Of a stretch of DNA of 64,000 nucleotides, positions 1-7,034 are shown piece after piece. Under the pieces are notes generated by a model. It searched no databases. It worked only from the letters and a program-made list of their open reading frames with translations, and had not been told where the DNA came from. A program made the translations under genes and the position numbers. Positions within the stretch are counted from its first letter, which is position 1. Each line of letters opens with the position of its first letter. Source of the stretch: Desulfovibrio sp. Marseille-P6017 (GTDB lineage: Bacteria > Bacillota_A > Clostridia > Peptostreptococcales > Peptostreptococcaceae); contig UWOR01000001.1 in the NCBI GenBank assembly GCA_900604495.1, positions 329,949 to 393,948 on the forward strand. Reading direction: 5' to 3'.

Positions 1-653
1 CTTTGCTTTTTTATAAATAAAGGTTGAGTATATTTCATTATGCTTCTTGTTCCAAATATTGTTATAGGAACAGTTAGTAGTCCTATTATTGTTAAACTGG
101 GACTTAACATAAGCATTGCTATAAGCATACCAACTATATTTATAACTCCTGATATTAACTGAGTTATACTTTGAGATAAAGTCATATTTATATTGTCTAT
201 ATCATTTGTAAGTCTACTCATTAAATCTCCACTTGAGTGAGTATCATAGTAGCTTAATGGTAAGTGTTGCATTTTTGAATATAAATCTTTTCTTATATCT
301 GCAGAGGTTTTTTGAGCTATACTAACCATTAATCTATTTTGAATAAATGTAGATACGGTTGCTACAACATACATTCCTATAAGCACAATACAAATTCTAT
401 ATAAACCACTTATATCTCCTACTGCTATATACTTATCTACTATATCTCCATTTAATTTAGTTCCTAATATACTAACGATTGTTGTTATTACACAGAATAC
501 AAATATTAATACTAAAGAACCTTTTTTACCTCCTATATACTTTAATAACCTGTTTATTGCTTCTTTTGGGTTATTTAATTTTTCATTACTTTTTACCATG
601 TGCATTCCTGGACCTCTTCCAGGTCTATCTAAAGAAATTCCTTTACTAGACAA
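1..653 (-). CDS. ABC exporter half-transporter, N-terminal part (cut by left window edge)
   Basis: The reading frame stays open to the left edge, so only about the first 217 residues are seen. They form the transmembrane domain of a type IV ABC exporter: hydrophobic spans from about residue 45 and the intracellular-loop signature DLMSRLTNDIDN. The nucleotide-binding domain lies outside the window. The start is a TTG at 651-653 that overlaps the stop of the upstream ABC gene by 8 bases; it is preceded by GGAGGTG with an 8-base spacer, so translation is probably coupled. The Gly/Pro/Arg-rich N-terminus (RPGRGPGMHM) is typical of this partner in clostridial heterodimeric exporters. It should pair with the 576-residue protein next to it to export drugs or lipids. 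Confidence 0.9.
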   Translation of the reverse strand, partial: MSSKGISLDRPGRGPGMHMVKSNEKLNNPKEAINRLLKYIGGKKGSLVLIFVFCVITTIVSILGTKLNGDIVDKYIAVGDISGLYRICIVLIGMYVVATVSTFIQNRLMVSIAQKTSADIRKDLYSKMQHLPLSYYDTHSSGDLMSRLTNDIDNINMTLSQSITQLISGVINIVGMLIAMLMLSPSLTIIGLLTVPITIFGTRSIMKYTQPLFIKKQ

Positions 654-2376
654 CTTTTAGCACCTCCTCACCTAATTGTGAAACAGCTATACTTCTGTAT
701 ATGTCATTTCTTCTTAGTAATTCATCATGTGTTCCTATATCTGAAATTCTTCCATCATCCATAACTATAATCTTATCTGCATCCATAACTCCAGATATTC
801 TTTGAGCTATTACAAGTACTGTAGAGTCTTTCATTCTATTTTTTATAGAATTTTGAAGTTTAGCTTCTGTTGCCATATCTAATGCACTTGATGAATCATC
901 CATTATAAATATTTTAGGGTCTCTTATTAAAGTTCTAGCAATTGATAAACGTTGCTTTTGTCCTCCAGATAAGTTTTTCCCCCTTTGTTCTACTTCACTT
1001 TTATAAGTATTTTCTTTGTTCATTATAAACTCATAAGCTTGAGCATCTTTGGCGCTACTTTCCATGTCTAAGTTGTTTGCATCATTTTTTCCAAATCTTA
1101 AGTTACTTTCTATAGTTCCTCCAAATAATATACTTTCTTGAAGAACTATACCTATGTTATCTCTAAGATGATTTAATTTTATATTTTTAATATTAGTTCC
1201 ACCTATTAAGATTTCACCTTCTGTTGCATCATAAAGTCTTGGAATTAAGTTTACAAATGAACTCTTTCCACAACCAGTTGAACCTATAATTCCTATAGTT
1301 TCTCCTTGTTTAGCTTTAAATGATATATCTTCTAATACATTTTCACTGTGCTCATTGTATCTAAAGTAAACATTTTTAAACTCTATATCAAAGTTTTCTA
1401 CATCAACATTATCTTCTTTATCTTTTATACTACTTTCAGTTTCAAAAACTTCATTTATTCTAGTAGTTGATGCACTTGCTCTTGAAAATGTAAGCATTAT
1501 ATTTATTACCATAACTACAGAACCCATTATTTGAAGTAAGTAATTTATAAATGCCATTATCTTACCAATTTCAAGGTCTCCATTATTAACCATATTTCCA
1601 CCAAACCAAAGTACTGCTACTACTGTTAAGTTCATTATTAATGTAGCGATTGGCCAAAGTATTAAGTTCATATTTTGTGAAGCTATACTTTCATTAGTTA
1701 AGTTGTCATTAGCTTCATTAAATCTTTCACCTTGTGTTTTTTCTATAGCAAATGCTTTTATAACCTTAACACCAAGTATACTCTCACGCATTACTGTGTT
1801 TATGTTATCTATTCTTTGCTGTACTGATGTAAATAGTGGCAATGATTTTTTTATTATAAATAAAATTGAAACAAGTATTATTGGTAATGCTACTATGAAA
1901 ATACTTGCTAATTGTTTACTTAAAATTATAGCCATAACTAAACCACCTATTGCTGTAAGTGGCGCTCTTACCATCATTCTAAGTGACATATTCATCATCA
2001 TTTGAAGCTGAGTTACATCATTTGTAAGTCTTGTTATTAATGAGGATGTTTTTAATTTATCTAATTCTAAGAATGATAAAGTTTGTATCTTATTAAATAG
2101 ACCTTCTCTTACACCTTCTCCTAATTTCATCGATGCTACTGCTGCTAAATAAGAACATGCTGCTCCTGCAAATAATCCTATTACTGCAACAATTACCATC
2201 TTTATACCTACTACTAATACGTAATTTAAATCGCCATTAGCAACACCAATATCTATTATATTTGACAAAAGCGTTGGTTGTAGTAAGTCCATTGCAACTT
2301 CTAAGCACATTGCTAAAGGTGCTAAAATTGCACATACTACTGCTGAACCTTTTAGATATTTCAGTAATTTTATCAA
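646..2376 (-). CDS. ABC exporter half-transporter with degenerate nucleotide-binding site
   Basis: This 576-residue protein has a six-helix transmembrane domain (about 1-320) followed by an ATPase domain. Walker A is GSTGCGKSS and the signature is LSGGQKQR. Walker B reads FIMDDSSSALD, so the catalytic Glu is Asp (residue 494), and the H-loop His is Gln (AQR, residue 525). Both changes mark the non-canonical site of heterodimeric exporters such as BmrC or TM287, so the protein should work only with the partner encoded just downstream. The start is TTG with AAGGAG 8 bases upstream. It lies 26 bases after a MarR-type gene, which suggests a drug- or stress-induced efflux operon. The substrate cannot be told from sequence. 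Confidence 0.93.
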   Translation of the reverse strand: MIKLLKYLKGSAVVCAILAPLAMCLEVAMDLLQPTLLSNIIDIGVANGDLNYVLVVGIKMVIVAVIGLFAGAACSYLAAVASMKLGEGVREGLFNKIQTLSFLELDKLKTSSLITRLTNDVTQLQMMMNMSLRMMVRAPLTAIGGLVMAIILSKQLASIFIVALPIILVSILFIIKKSLPLFTSVQQRIDNINTVMRESILGVKVIKAFAIEKTQGERFNEANDNLTNESIASQNMNLILWPIATLIMNLTVVAVLWFGGNMVNNGDLEIGKIMAFINYLLQIMGSVVMVINIMLTFSRASASTTRINEVFETESSIKDKEDNVDVENFDIEFKNVYFRYNEHSENVLEDISFKAKQGETIGIIGSTGCGKSSFVNLIPRLYDATEGEILIGGTNIKNIKLNHLRDNIGIVLQESILFGGTIESNLRFGKNDANNLDMESSAKDAQAYEFIMNKENTYKSEVEQRGKNLSGGQKQRLSIARTLIRDPKIFIMDDSSSALDMATEAKLQNSIKNRMKDSTVLVIAQRISGVMDADKIIVMDDGRISDIGTHDELLRRNDIYRSIAVSQLGEEVLKVV

Positions 2377-2402
2377 TTCAATCTCTCCTTACTTATTAAA
2401 AT

Positions 2403-2846
2403 TTACTCTTTGTGCTTAATTAAATTGTCATGTAATTTATTTAATATTTTTATAGTTTCTAACTTTTCTTCTTCACTAAAACCTTCAAAGCAAATATCAT
2501 CTAACTCTAAAAATACTTTTTCAACTTTTTTTTGTGCATCTATACCCTTTTCTGTTAGAAATACATTTAAGATGCGCTTGTCATTAGCATTTCTCTCTCT
2601 ATATATAAGTCCTTCTTTTTCCATTCCTGCTAATATACTTGTAGCTGTAGCTGGTTCTATCTTGCAATACTTTGCTAATTCTCTTTGACTACAACCTGAA
2701 TTATTAACTAAGAAATCTAAAAGCCTTGGTTTACCTTCTGTTAAGTTTACTTCTTTAAACATGTGACTAGCTCTTTTTTTATGAGCTCTATGTAATTTCA
2801 TTAAAGTAGAATGTAATGTATTTGGTCTTATATGATTTTTTTTCAT
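2403..2846 (-). CDS. MarR family transcriptional regulator
   Basis: The protein has 147 residues, the usual MarR length. It contains a winged helix-turn-helix (GCSQRELAKYCKIEPATATS about residues 55-75, then a basic wing with NANDKRILNVFLTEKG) and dimerising helices at both ends. The ATG at 2844-2846 is chosen over an in-frame codon 16 residues upstream because GGAG precedes it by 8 bases. It is the first gene of the MarR-ABC-ABC operon and most likely represses it, releasing DNA when a small ligand binds. A perfect 13-base palindrome 34 bases upstream is a plausible operator. Confidence 0.92.
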   Translation of the reverse strand: MKKNHIRPNTLHSTLMKLHRAHKKRASHMFKEVNLTEGKPRLLDFLVNNSGCSQRELAKYCKIEPATATSILAGMEKEGLIYRERNANDKRILNVFLTEKGIDAQKKVEKVFLELDDICFEGFSEEEKLETIKILNKLHDNLIKHKE

Positions 2847-2879
2847 TTGTTTTACTCCATTTCTAAAATTAATTAGATG

Positions 2880-2892
2880 GCTAATCATTAGC
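2880..2892. promoter_or_regulatory. Candidate MarR operator palindrome
   Basis: GCTAATCATTAGC is a perfect inverted repeat (6-base arms, 1-base centre) 34 bases upstream of the MarR start codon. Size and position fit autoregulation by the adjacent MarR protein. The link is inferred from position only. Confidence 0.5.
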
Positions 2893-3432
2893 ACTCTAAC
2901 GTTTAATATAATATCATAATAAAATTGTATTGTAAATAATTATCATTTCTATTATTATGTTTTATTCAACATGTATATTTTACCTAATATATATAATATA
3001 GTTATACTTCCTATTATAAATAAAAGAAATAGTAAAATTTATTACATTTGTTTCTGTAATAAATTGACATTTAGCTAATATTAAAATACTATTCTATTAT
3101 AGACAAGCTTAAATCTCAAAAAATTTTTAATGACCTAATAAATTCTAATCTTATCTAAAATAAATCTTAAAAATAAATACATCATTTCAGTTATGCTTTA
3201 TATTTCAGACAATAAAAATAAATATTTTCATCACAATTTATATGACTATAAATATGAATATAGTAAATAATACAAAATAAGAAAATGTATATCTTAATTT
3301 ATATATATTTCTATTGTTGTGCTTTACTTGTTTATAAATTATATAGTCATACTCATAGATTATTTTTTTAATAGAAGCCTTAATAGGATAAGTTATGAAG
3401 GCTTACTTTTATTACTAAAGAGGAGAAAGAAT
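2893..3432. other. Long A+T-rich intergenic region between divergent genes
   Basis: About 540 bases without a convincing gene separate the divergent MarR operon and the DUF4097-type gene. The one clear structure is an inverted repeat at 3036-3065, with 11-base arms AATTTATTACA and TGTAATAAATT around an 8-base spacer. It has no T-run typical of a terminator and could be an operator. The rest is A/T-rich and presumably carries both promoters. An open frame continues upstream of the DUF4097 start but has no ribosome-binding site. Confidence 0.5.
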
Positions 3433-4338
3433 ATGAGAAGAAGATTTAATATTTTTAAAATGATTTTTTGTTCTGCAATAACACTTGGTTTAGTTTGTGT
3501 TTTCACAAATTCAAAAGATTCCCAGCAAGAAGTTTTTAGTGCTATAAAATCTAATTATATTAATTATAGTAAAGATTTAAACGTTGTATCTGAAAGTAAA
3601 TTAAGCTTAAAAAATATAAATGACATAAATTTAGACCTAGATGTTGATGATGTTACATTCCTTGAAAATACAGAAGATAAAATTAAAATAGTTGAAAAAT
3701 GCAATAGAGAGTTATCTGAAAAGGAGCAATTAAAAATAGAAGAAGGCGATAATTCAATAAATATTTACAGAAATTCAAAACTAGATATAAATTCAGTTGC
3801 TAAGTCATTTAAAAGAGAACTTTTAATTTACTTACCTTCTTCTTATAATAAAAACTTAAATGTTACTCTTTCTATTGGTGATATTAATTTTACATCTGAT
3901 TTAAACTTAGAAAATCTTGAAATTTATTTATCTACTGGAGATGTTAATATAGATAAAAATGTAAATTGTAAATCATTTATAGCTGAAAGTAGTACAGGAG
4001 ATATGAATATAAACTACTTATCTGCAAATAGTTATGGTATAGGGTTAAATACTGGTTCTGTAGATGTTTCAACTTTACTAGGTCAAGGGTATATAAATAT
4101 TACTACTGGTGATATAAAATGTGGTATCTCTAATTTAACTGGAAATACAGAATTATCATCAAGTATAGGTGATATTACTGTTAATATACAAAAGGAAAAT
4201 AAATTTTTACTAGATACTTCTTGTGATATAGGTGAAGTTGATACAGACTTCAAGTCTAATAGTATTGGTAAAAATCCTAAAAATATATTAAAAGTAAAAT
4301 GTGGATGTGGGGATATAAAAATAAACAAAAATTATTAA
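3433..4338 (+). CDS. Membrane-anchored DUF4097-type beta-repeat protein
   Basis: This 301-residue protein has an N-terminal basic and hydrophobic segment (about residues 5-25) that acts as signal or anchor. The mature part is built of repeating short strands with Gly-Asp-Ile/Val turns (SIGDINF, STGDVNI, STGDMNI, TTGDIKC, SIGDITV), the pattern of the DUF4097 'putative adhesin' family, which is predicted to form a beta-helix. The start ATG at 3433 is preceded by AGGAG 9 bases upstream and is preferred to an upstream in-frame codon at 3319 that lacks one. The function of the family is unknown; it often sits beside envelope-stress regulators. It ends 62 bases before the selenoprotein gene and could be co-transcribed with it. 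Confidence 0.85.
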   Translation: MRRRFNIFKMIFCSAITLGLVCVFTNSKDSQQEVFSAIKSNYINYSKDLNVVSESKLSLKNINDINLDLDVDDVTFLENTEDKIKIVEKCNRELSEKEQLKIEEGDNSINIYRNSKLDINSVAKSFKRELLIYLPSSYNKNLNVTLSIGDINFTSDLNLENLEIYLSTGDVNIDKNVNCKSFIAESSTGDMNINYLSANSYGIGLNTGSVDVSTLLGQGYINITTGDIKCGISNLTGNTELSSSIGDITVNIQKENKFLLDTSCDIGEVDTDFKSNSIGKNPKNILKVKCGCGDIKINKNY

Positions 4339-4400
4339 ATATCTATAAGCAGATTTAGGAATAATACTTATAAATATATTTTTAGAAAGGAATGAAATAA

Positions 4401-4715
4401 ATGAAGGTAACTTTAGATGAAAAAGCTACTCTAGCTTTAAAAGATGTTTTAAAAGATAAAAATCCTGATGCAAAAATAAGAGTTTATTTTGCAGGCATTG
4501 GTTGAGGTGGGCCATCTTTTGGCCTTGCTCTGGATGAGCAAAGAAGTGATGATGAAACATATACTGTAGATAATATTCATTTTATAATGAGTAAATCTGA
4601 TTATATGCAATATGGAGATATGATGATAAAAGACACTGGTTATGGATTTAAAGTATCTCCTGAAAATTCTAACGATGATGGTTGCGGTGGAGGTTGCTCT
4701 GGCTGCGGACATTAA
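4401..4715 (+). CDS. HesB/IscA-like selenoprotein (TGA at 4503-4505 read as selenocysteine)
   Basis: Reading through the TGA gives a 104-residue HesB-like protein with selenocysteine at position 35 in the motif Gly-Ile-Gly-Sec-Gly-Gly-Pro-Ser-Phe-Gly. In Cys homologues of this family that position is Cys. The frame is conserved on both sides of the TGA: the N-terminal region to KIRVYFAGIG, then LALDEQ, MSKSDYMQYGDMMI and a Cys-rich tail ending CGGGCSGCGH. The protein downstream has the same layout without the TGA. A 6-bp hairpin with loop TGGAT starts 19 bases after the TGA and matches bacterial SECIS rules. The family is related to iron-sulfur scaffold/carrier proteins, but the Sec-containing HesB group has no proven function. 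Standard gene callers will truncate or miss it. Confidence 0.88.
4503..4541 (+). promoter_or_regulatory. Sec UGA codon and bSECIS-like hairpin
   Basis: TGA (4503-4505) is followed by a perfect 6-bp stem, TTGCTC at 4525-4530 pairing with GAGCAA at 4536-4541, capped by the 5-base loop TGGAT. The loop begins 26 bases after the TGA and has G at its second position; bacterial SECIS elements bound by SelB have a small G-containing loop about 16-37 bases downstream. A competing hairpin, GGCCA/TGGCC at 4510-4524, lies nearer the codon. Confidence 0.8.
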
Positions 4716-4729
4716 GAAAGGATTATTTA

Positions 4730-5050
4730 ATGATTGCAATAGATGATAAATCTCTTTTTAATATAAAAAATAAGATAAAAGAACTTAATGGCGTTGGAAA
4801 TAACATAAGAATTTATTTTTCTGGCGTTGGATTTGAAGGTCCTAATTTTAATATGACTTTAGATTCTCCAAAAGATGATGATTTAGTTTATAAAATAGAT
4901 GATCTTACATTTTTATTAAGTCAATATGAATATATGCAATATGGTGATATTAAAATAGACTTAGATGAAAATAATAACATTCATATTACACCTAAAAATA
5001 TGGAACTTAGCATGTGTTGTGGGCACGGATGTCCAGATTGTCCATATTAA
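4730..5050 (+). CDS. HesB-like paralogue of the selenoprotein, Phe in place of Sec
   Basis: The 106-residue protein aligns along its length with its upstream neighbour: RIYFSGVG, then FEGPNF where the neighbour has Sec-Gly-Gly-Pro-Ser-Phe, then a YEYMQYGDI segment and a Cys-rich C-terminus (CCGHGCPDCPY). The reactive Sec/Cys position is Phe followed by Glu, so any chemistry depending on that residue should be lost; the C-terminal Cys cluster remains. The ATG at 4730 is preceded by AAAGGA and sits 14 bases after the upstream stop, so the two are surely co-translated from one message and may form a hetero-oligomer. An in-frame extension upstream overlaps the selenoprotein gene and is rejected. 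A strong terminator follows. Confidence 0.82.
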   Translation: MIAIDDKSLFNIKNKIKELNGVGNNIRIYFSGVGFEGPNFNMTLDSPKDDDLVYKIDDLTFLLSQYEYMQYGDIKIDLDENNNIHITPKNMELSMCCGHGCPDCPY

Positions 5051-5053
5051 AAT

Positions 5054-5090
5054 AAAAAAGTATACCTGCATTTGCAGATATACTTTTTTT
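5054..5090. terminator. Bidirectional rho-independent terminator
   Basis: A long stem (AAAAAAGTATA pairing with TATACTTTTTT, plus inner TGCA/TGCA around a 2-base loop) lies between the convergent HesB paralogue and BMP lipoprotein genes. It has A- and T-runs suited to both directions. Confidence 0.85.
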
Positions 5091-5119
5091 AATTATTATT
5101 ACATATATAAAATAATTTC

Positions 5120-6109
5120 CTATTTATTTGGAACTATTATTTTTCCATTTACTATTTCTTCTATTTTTCCATTTACATAGTTTAATGTTTCTTCAGATAA
5201 GTTATCAGTAGTTGGAGCTAATCCTATACTGTTATCTTCTAATCCATATCTTAAAGTTGTTCCACCTGTAAATTTACCTTCAGCTAATAATTTAACTGCA
5301 TTGTAAACACCTTCATTAACTTTCTTCATTGCTGAAGTTAGTATGTTTTCTGGAGCTAAACTACTTTGGTCTCTATCAACACCTATTGCAAATAAATTTT
5401 GCTCTTTAGCTGCTTCTATTGCACCAACACCAGTATCACCTGCTGCAGAGAATATTATATCTATTCCATTAGAATACATTTGTTGAGCTATTGATTTTCC
5501 TTTAGCTTGATCTGAATAAGTATTTGCATATTGAACTTTAACTTCACAATCTGGGTTAGCTTCAGCTACTCCAGCCTTGTATCCAGCTTCAAACCTCTCT
5601 ATAACTACATTATCCATTCCACCAATAAATCCAACTTTATTAGTTTTAGTTTCCTTACCTGCTACTAAACCAACAACATATCCTGCTTGTTCTTCTGCAA
5701 ATGATATACAAGCAACATTATCAGGAGTCTCATCACCATAATCAACATCAACTATAGCAAACTTTTGCTCTGGATAATCTTTAGCTGCTTTTAATACTGC
5801 ATCTTGTAATGGGAAACCTGTTGCTAATATTAAATCAGCACCATCATCAACAGCTGTTTCTAAATTAGCTGCATATTCAGCTTCTTGCTTTGATTCTATA
5901 TAACTTACTTCTATATTATCGAAATCTTTTTTTATTTGTTGTAAACCTTCCCAAGATGATTGGTTAAAACTTTGGTCATTTACTCCACCAACACTTGTTA
6001 CCATGATTACTTTTATTTTATCATCATTACTTTCATTTGAGCTTGAGCAACCTACTAAAGCTAACATAGCTAGCATTAAAGTTGTACATAAGCATAATAT
6101 TTTCTTCAC
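5120..6109 (-). CDS. BMP family (PnrA/Med-like) substrate-binding lipoprotein
   Basis: This 329-residue protein has a lipoprotein signal peptide with lipobox LVGC (Cys21) and the periplasmic-binding fold of the Bmp/PnrA family. Family landmarks include GGVNDQSFNQSSWEG near the start, SFAEEQAGYVVG, KVGFIGGMD and DIIFSAAGDTGVGA. Characterised members bind purine nucleosides for an ABC importer; no permease or ATPase genes are adjacent, so it may serve a transporter encoded elsewhere. The start is GTG at 6107-6109 with AGGAGGA 7 bases upstream. It is divergent from the Crp/Fnr gene, and the shared 122-base region carries a strong palindrome that may control both genes. Confidence 0.93.
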   Translation of the reverse strand: MKKILCLCTTLMLAMLALVGCSSSNESNDDKIKVIMVTSVGGVNDQSFNQSSWEGLQQIKKDFDNIEVSYIESKQEAEYAANLETAVDDGADLILATGFPLQDAVLKAAKDYPEQKFAIVDVDYGDETPDNVACISFAEEQAGYVVGLVAGKETKTNKVGFIGGMDNVVIERFEAGYKAGVAEANPDCEVKVQYANTYSDQAKGKSIAQQMYSNGIDIIFSAAGDTGVGAIEAAKEQNLFAIGVDRDQSSLAPENILTSAMKKVNEGVYNAVKLLAEGKFTGGTTLRYGLEDNSIGLAPTTDNLSEETLNYVNGKIEEIVNGKIIVPNK

Positions 6110-6180
6110 GTACTATTCCTCCTAGTAAATACTATTTACATTTATCTCGCTTTGTTATAATATCAGATAGTGACAGCGAC

Positions 6181-6204
6181 ATAATATGACATTTGTCATA
6201 TTAT
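6181..6204. promoter_or_regulatory. Candidate Crp/Fnr-type operator palindrome
   Basis: ATAATATGACA and TGTCATATTAT are perfect 11-base inverted arms separated by TT. The core TGACA-N2-TGTCA resembles Crp/Fnr family sites. It lies 28 bases upstream of the Crp/Fnr start codon and between the divergent BMP and regulator genes, downstream of a possible promoter (TTTACA 6135-6140, TATAAT 6156-6161, spacer short at 15). Autorepression is the simplest reading. Confidence 0.65.
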
Positions 6205-6231
6205 CGAATATTTTTTTAGGAGAATTAAAAA

Positions 6232-6915
6232 ATGTTTAAAATAGATAATGAATCTAAATTAAATTACTATATAAATAAATGCAATATAAATGAGATGTTC
6301 AATACAGATATGACTAAGTACATGGAATTATATCACTTTAAAAAAGGAGAACATATTTGTTCGTCAGGTGAAGAGTTAAATCACCTATATTTCTTTTTAA
6401 AAGGAAGAGCAAAAGTTTATATAAGCGCACCAAACGGAAAATCCTTACTAATTAGATTCTACTCACCAATACAAATAATAGGTGATACAGAAATACTAAA
6501 CAACACAACAATAGACTGCAACATACAAGCAATAAAAGACTGCCTATGCTTAGCGATACCAAGGGAAATAATAGAAAAAGTAGCTTTAAACGATGCAAAA
6601 TTTTTATCATATACATGTAGACAGCTAGCGTTCAAACTATCAAGTGCGTCACTATCAAGTTCAATAAACATGCTATATCCACTAGAAAACAGACTAGCAA
6701 GTTACATCCTAGCAACATACTCAACAGAAGAAGGATATGACAACAGTTCTGATACCCTAACCCAAATATCAGAACAACTAGGCACAAGCTACAGACACCT
6801 ACTGAGAGTACTAGATAAATTCTGCAGTGAAAAAATAATAAAAAAAGACGGAAAAGACATAACAATCCTAAACATAAAAAAACTAGAAAAACTAGCAGGA
6901 GATTTATATCAGTAA
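6232..6915 (+). CDS. Crp/Fnr family transcriptional regulator
   Basis: The 227-residue protein has an N-terminal cyclic-nucleotide-binding-type beta-barrel (about 30-140; GEHICSSGEELNHLYFFLKGRAKVY and RFYSPIQIIGD) and a C-terminal helix-turn-helix (TLTQISEQLGTSYRHLLRVL, about 178-197). There are no clustered Cys residues for an Fe-S site, so it is not an Fnr-type oxygen sensor; the YeiL/PrfA-like branch is more likely. The ATG has AGGAG 9 bases upstream. Codon use changes inside the gene: from about position 6430 third positions become rich in A and C with few T, unlike the first 200 bases. The gene ends 24 bases before a long hairpin of the repeat family described here. Confidence 0.9.
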   Translation: MFKIDNESKLNYYINKCNINEMFNTDMTKYMELYHFKKGEHICSSGEELNHLYFFLKGRAKVYISAPNGKSLLIRFYSPIQIIGDTEILNNTTIDCNIQAIKDCLCLAIPREIIEKVALNDAKFLSYTCRQLAFKLSSASLSSSINMLYPLENRLASYILATYSTEEGYDNSSDTLTQISEQLGTSYRHLLRVLDKFCSEKIIKKDGKDITILNIKKLEKLAGDLYQ

Positions 6916-6938
6916 TATATTCGCAAACATTAGGCAAA

Positions 6939-7015
6939 GGGAGCAAAATCAAAAAAATCCTAGACTTTCGCAGCATTTTTCCAGCTGCTAGTCTAGGATT
7001 TTTTGATTTTGCCCC
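6939..7015 (-). repeat. Long hairpin with conserved tip, family copy 1
   Basis: The arms at 6939-6965 and 6991-7015 pair over about 24 bp with one bulge. Between them is the conserved tip, which on the minus strand is GCAGC, an 8-10 base purine-rich loop, then GCTGC. It lies between the convergent stops of the Crp/Fnr gene (24 bases away) and ptsI (20 bases away). Its A/T-rich stem could end transcription in both directions. Confidence 0.75.
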
Positions 7016-7034
7016 CGGCCGTTGAGGGAATCTA

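Noticed and set aside
4503..4505. Reading the TGA as a stop that makes the HesB gene a pseudogene
   Set aside because: Coding similarity to the family and to the neighbouring paralogue continues in frame past the TGA, the position is the family's reactive Cys, and a SECIS-like hairpin follows.
4449..4739. Minus-strand open frame across the selenoprotein
   Set aside because: It is the complement of the selenoprotein gene, has no ribosome-binding site and no recognisable protein features.
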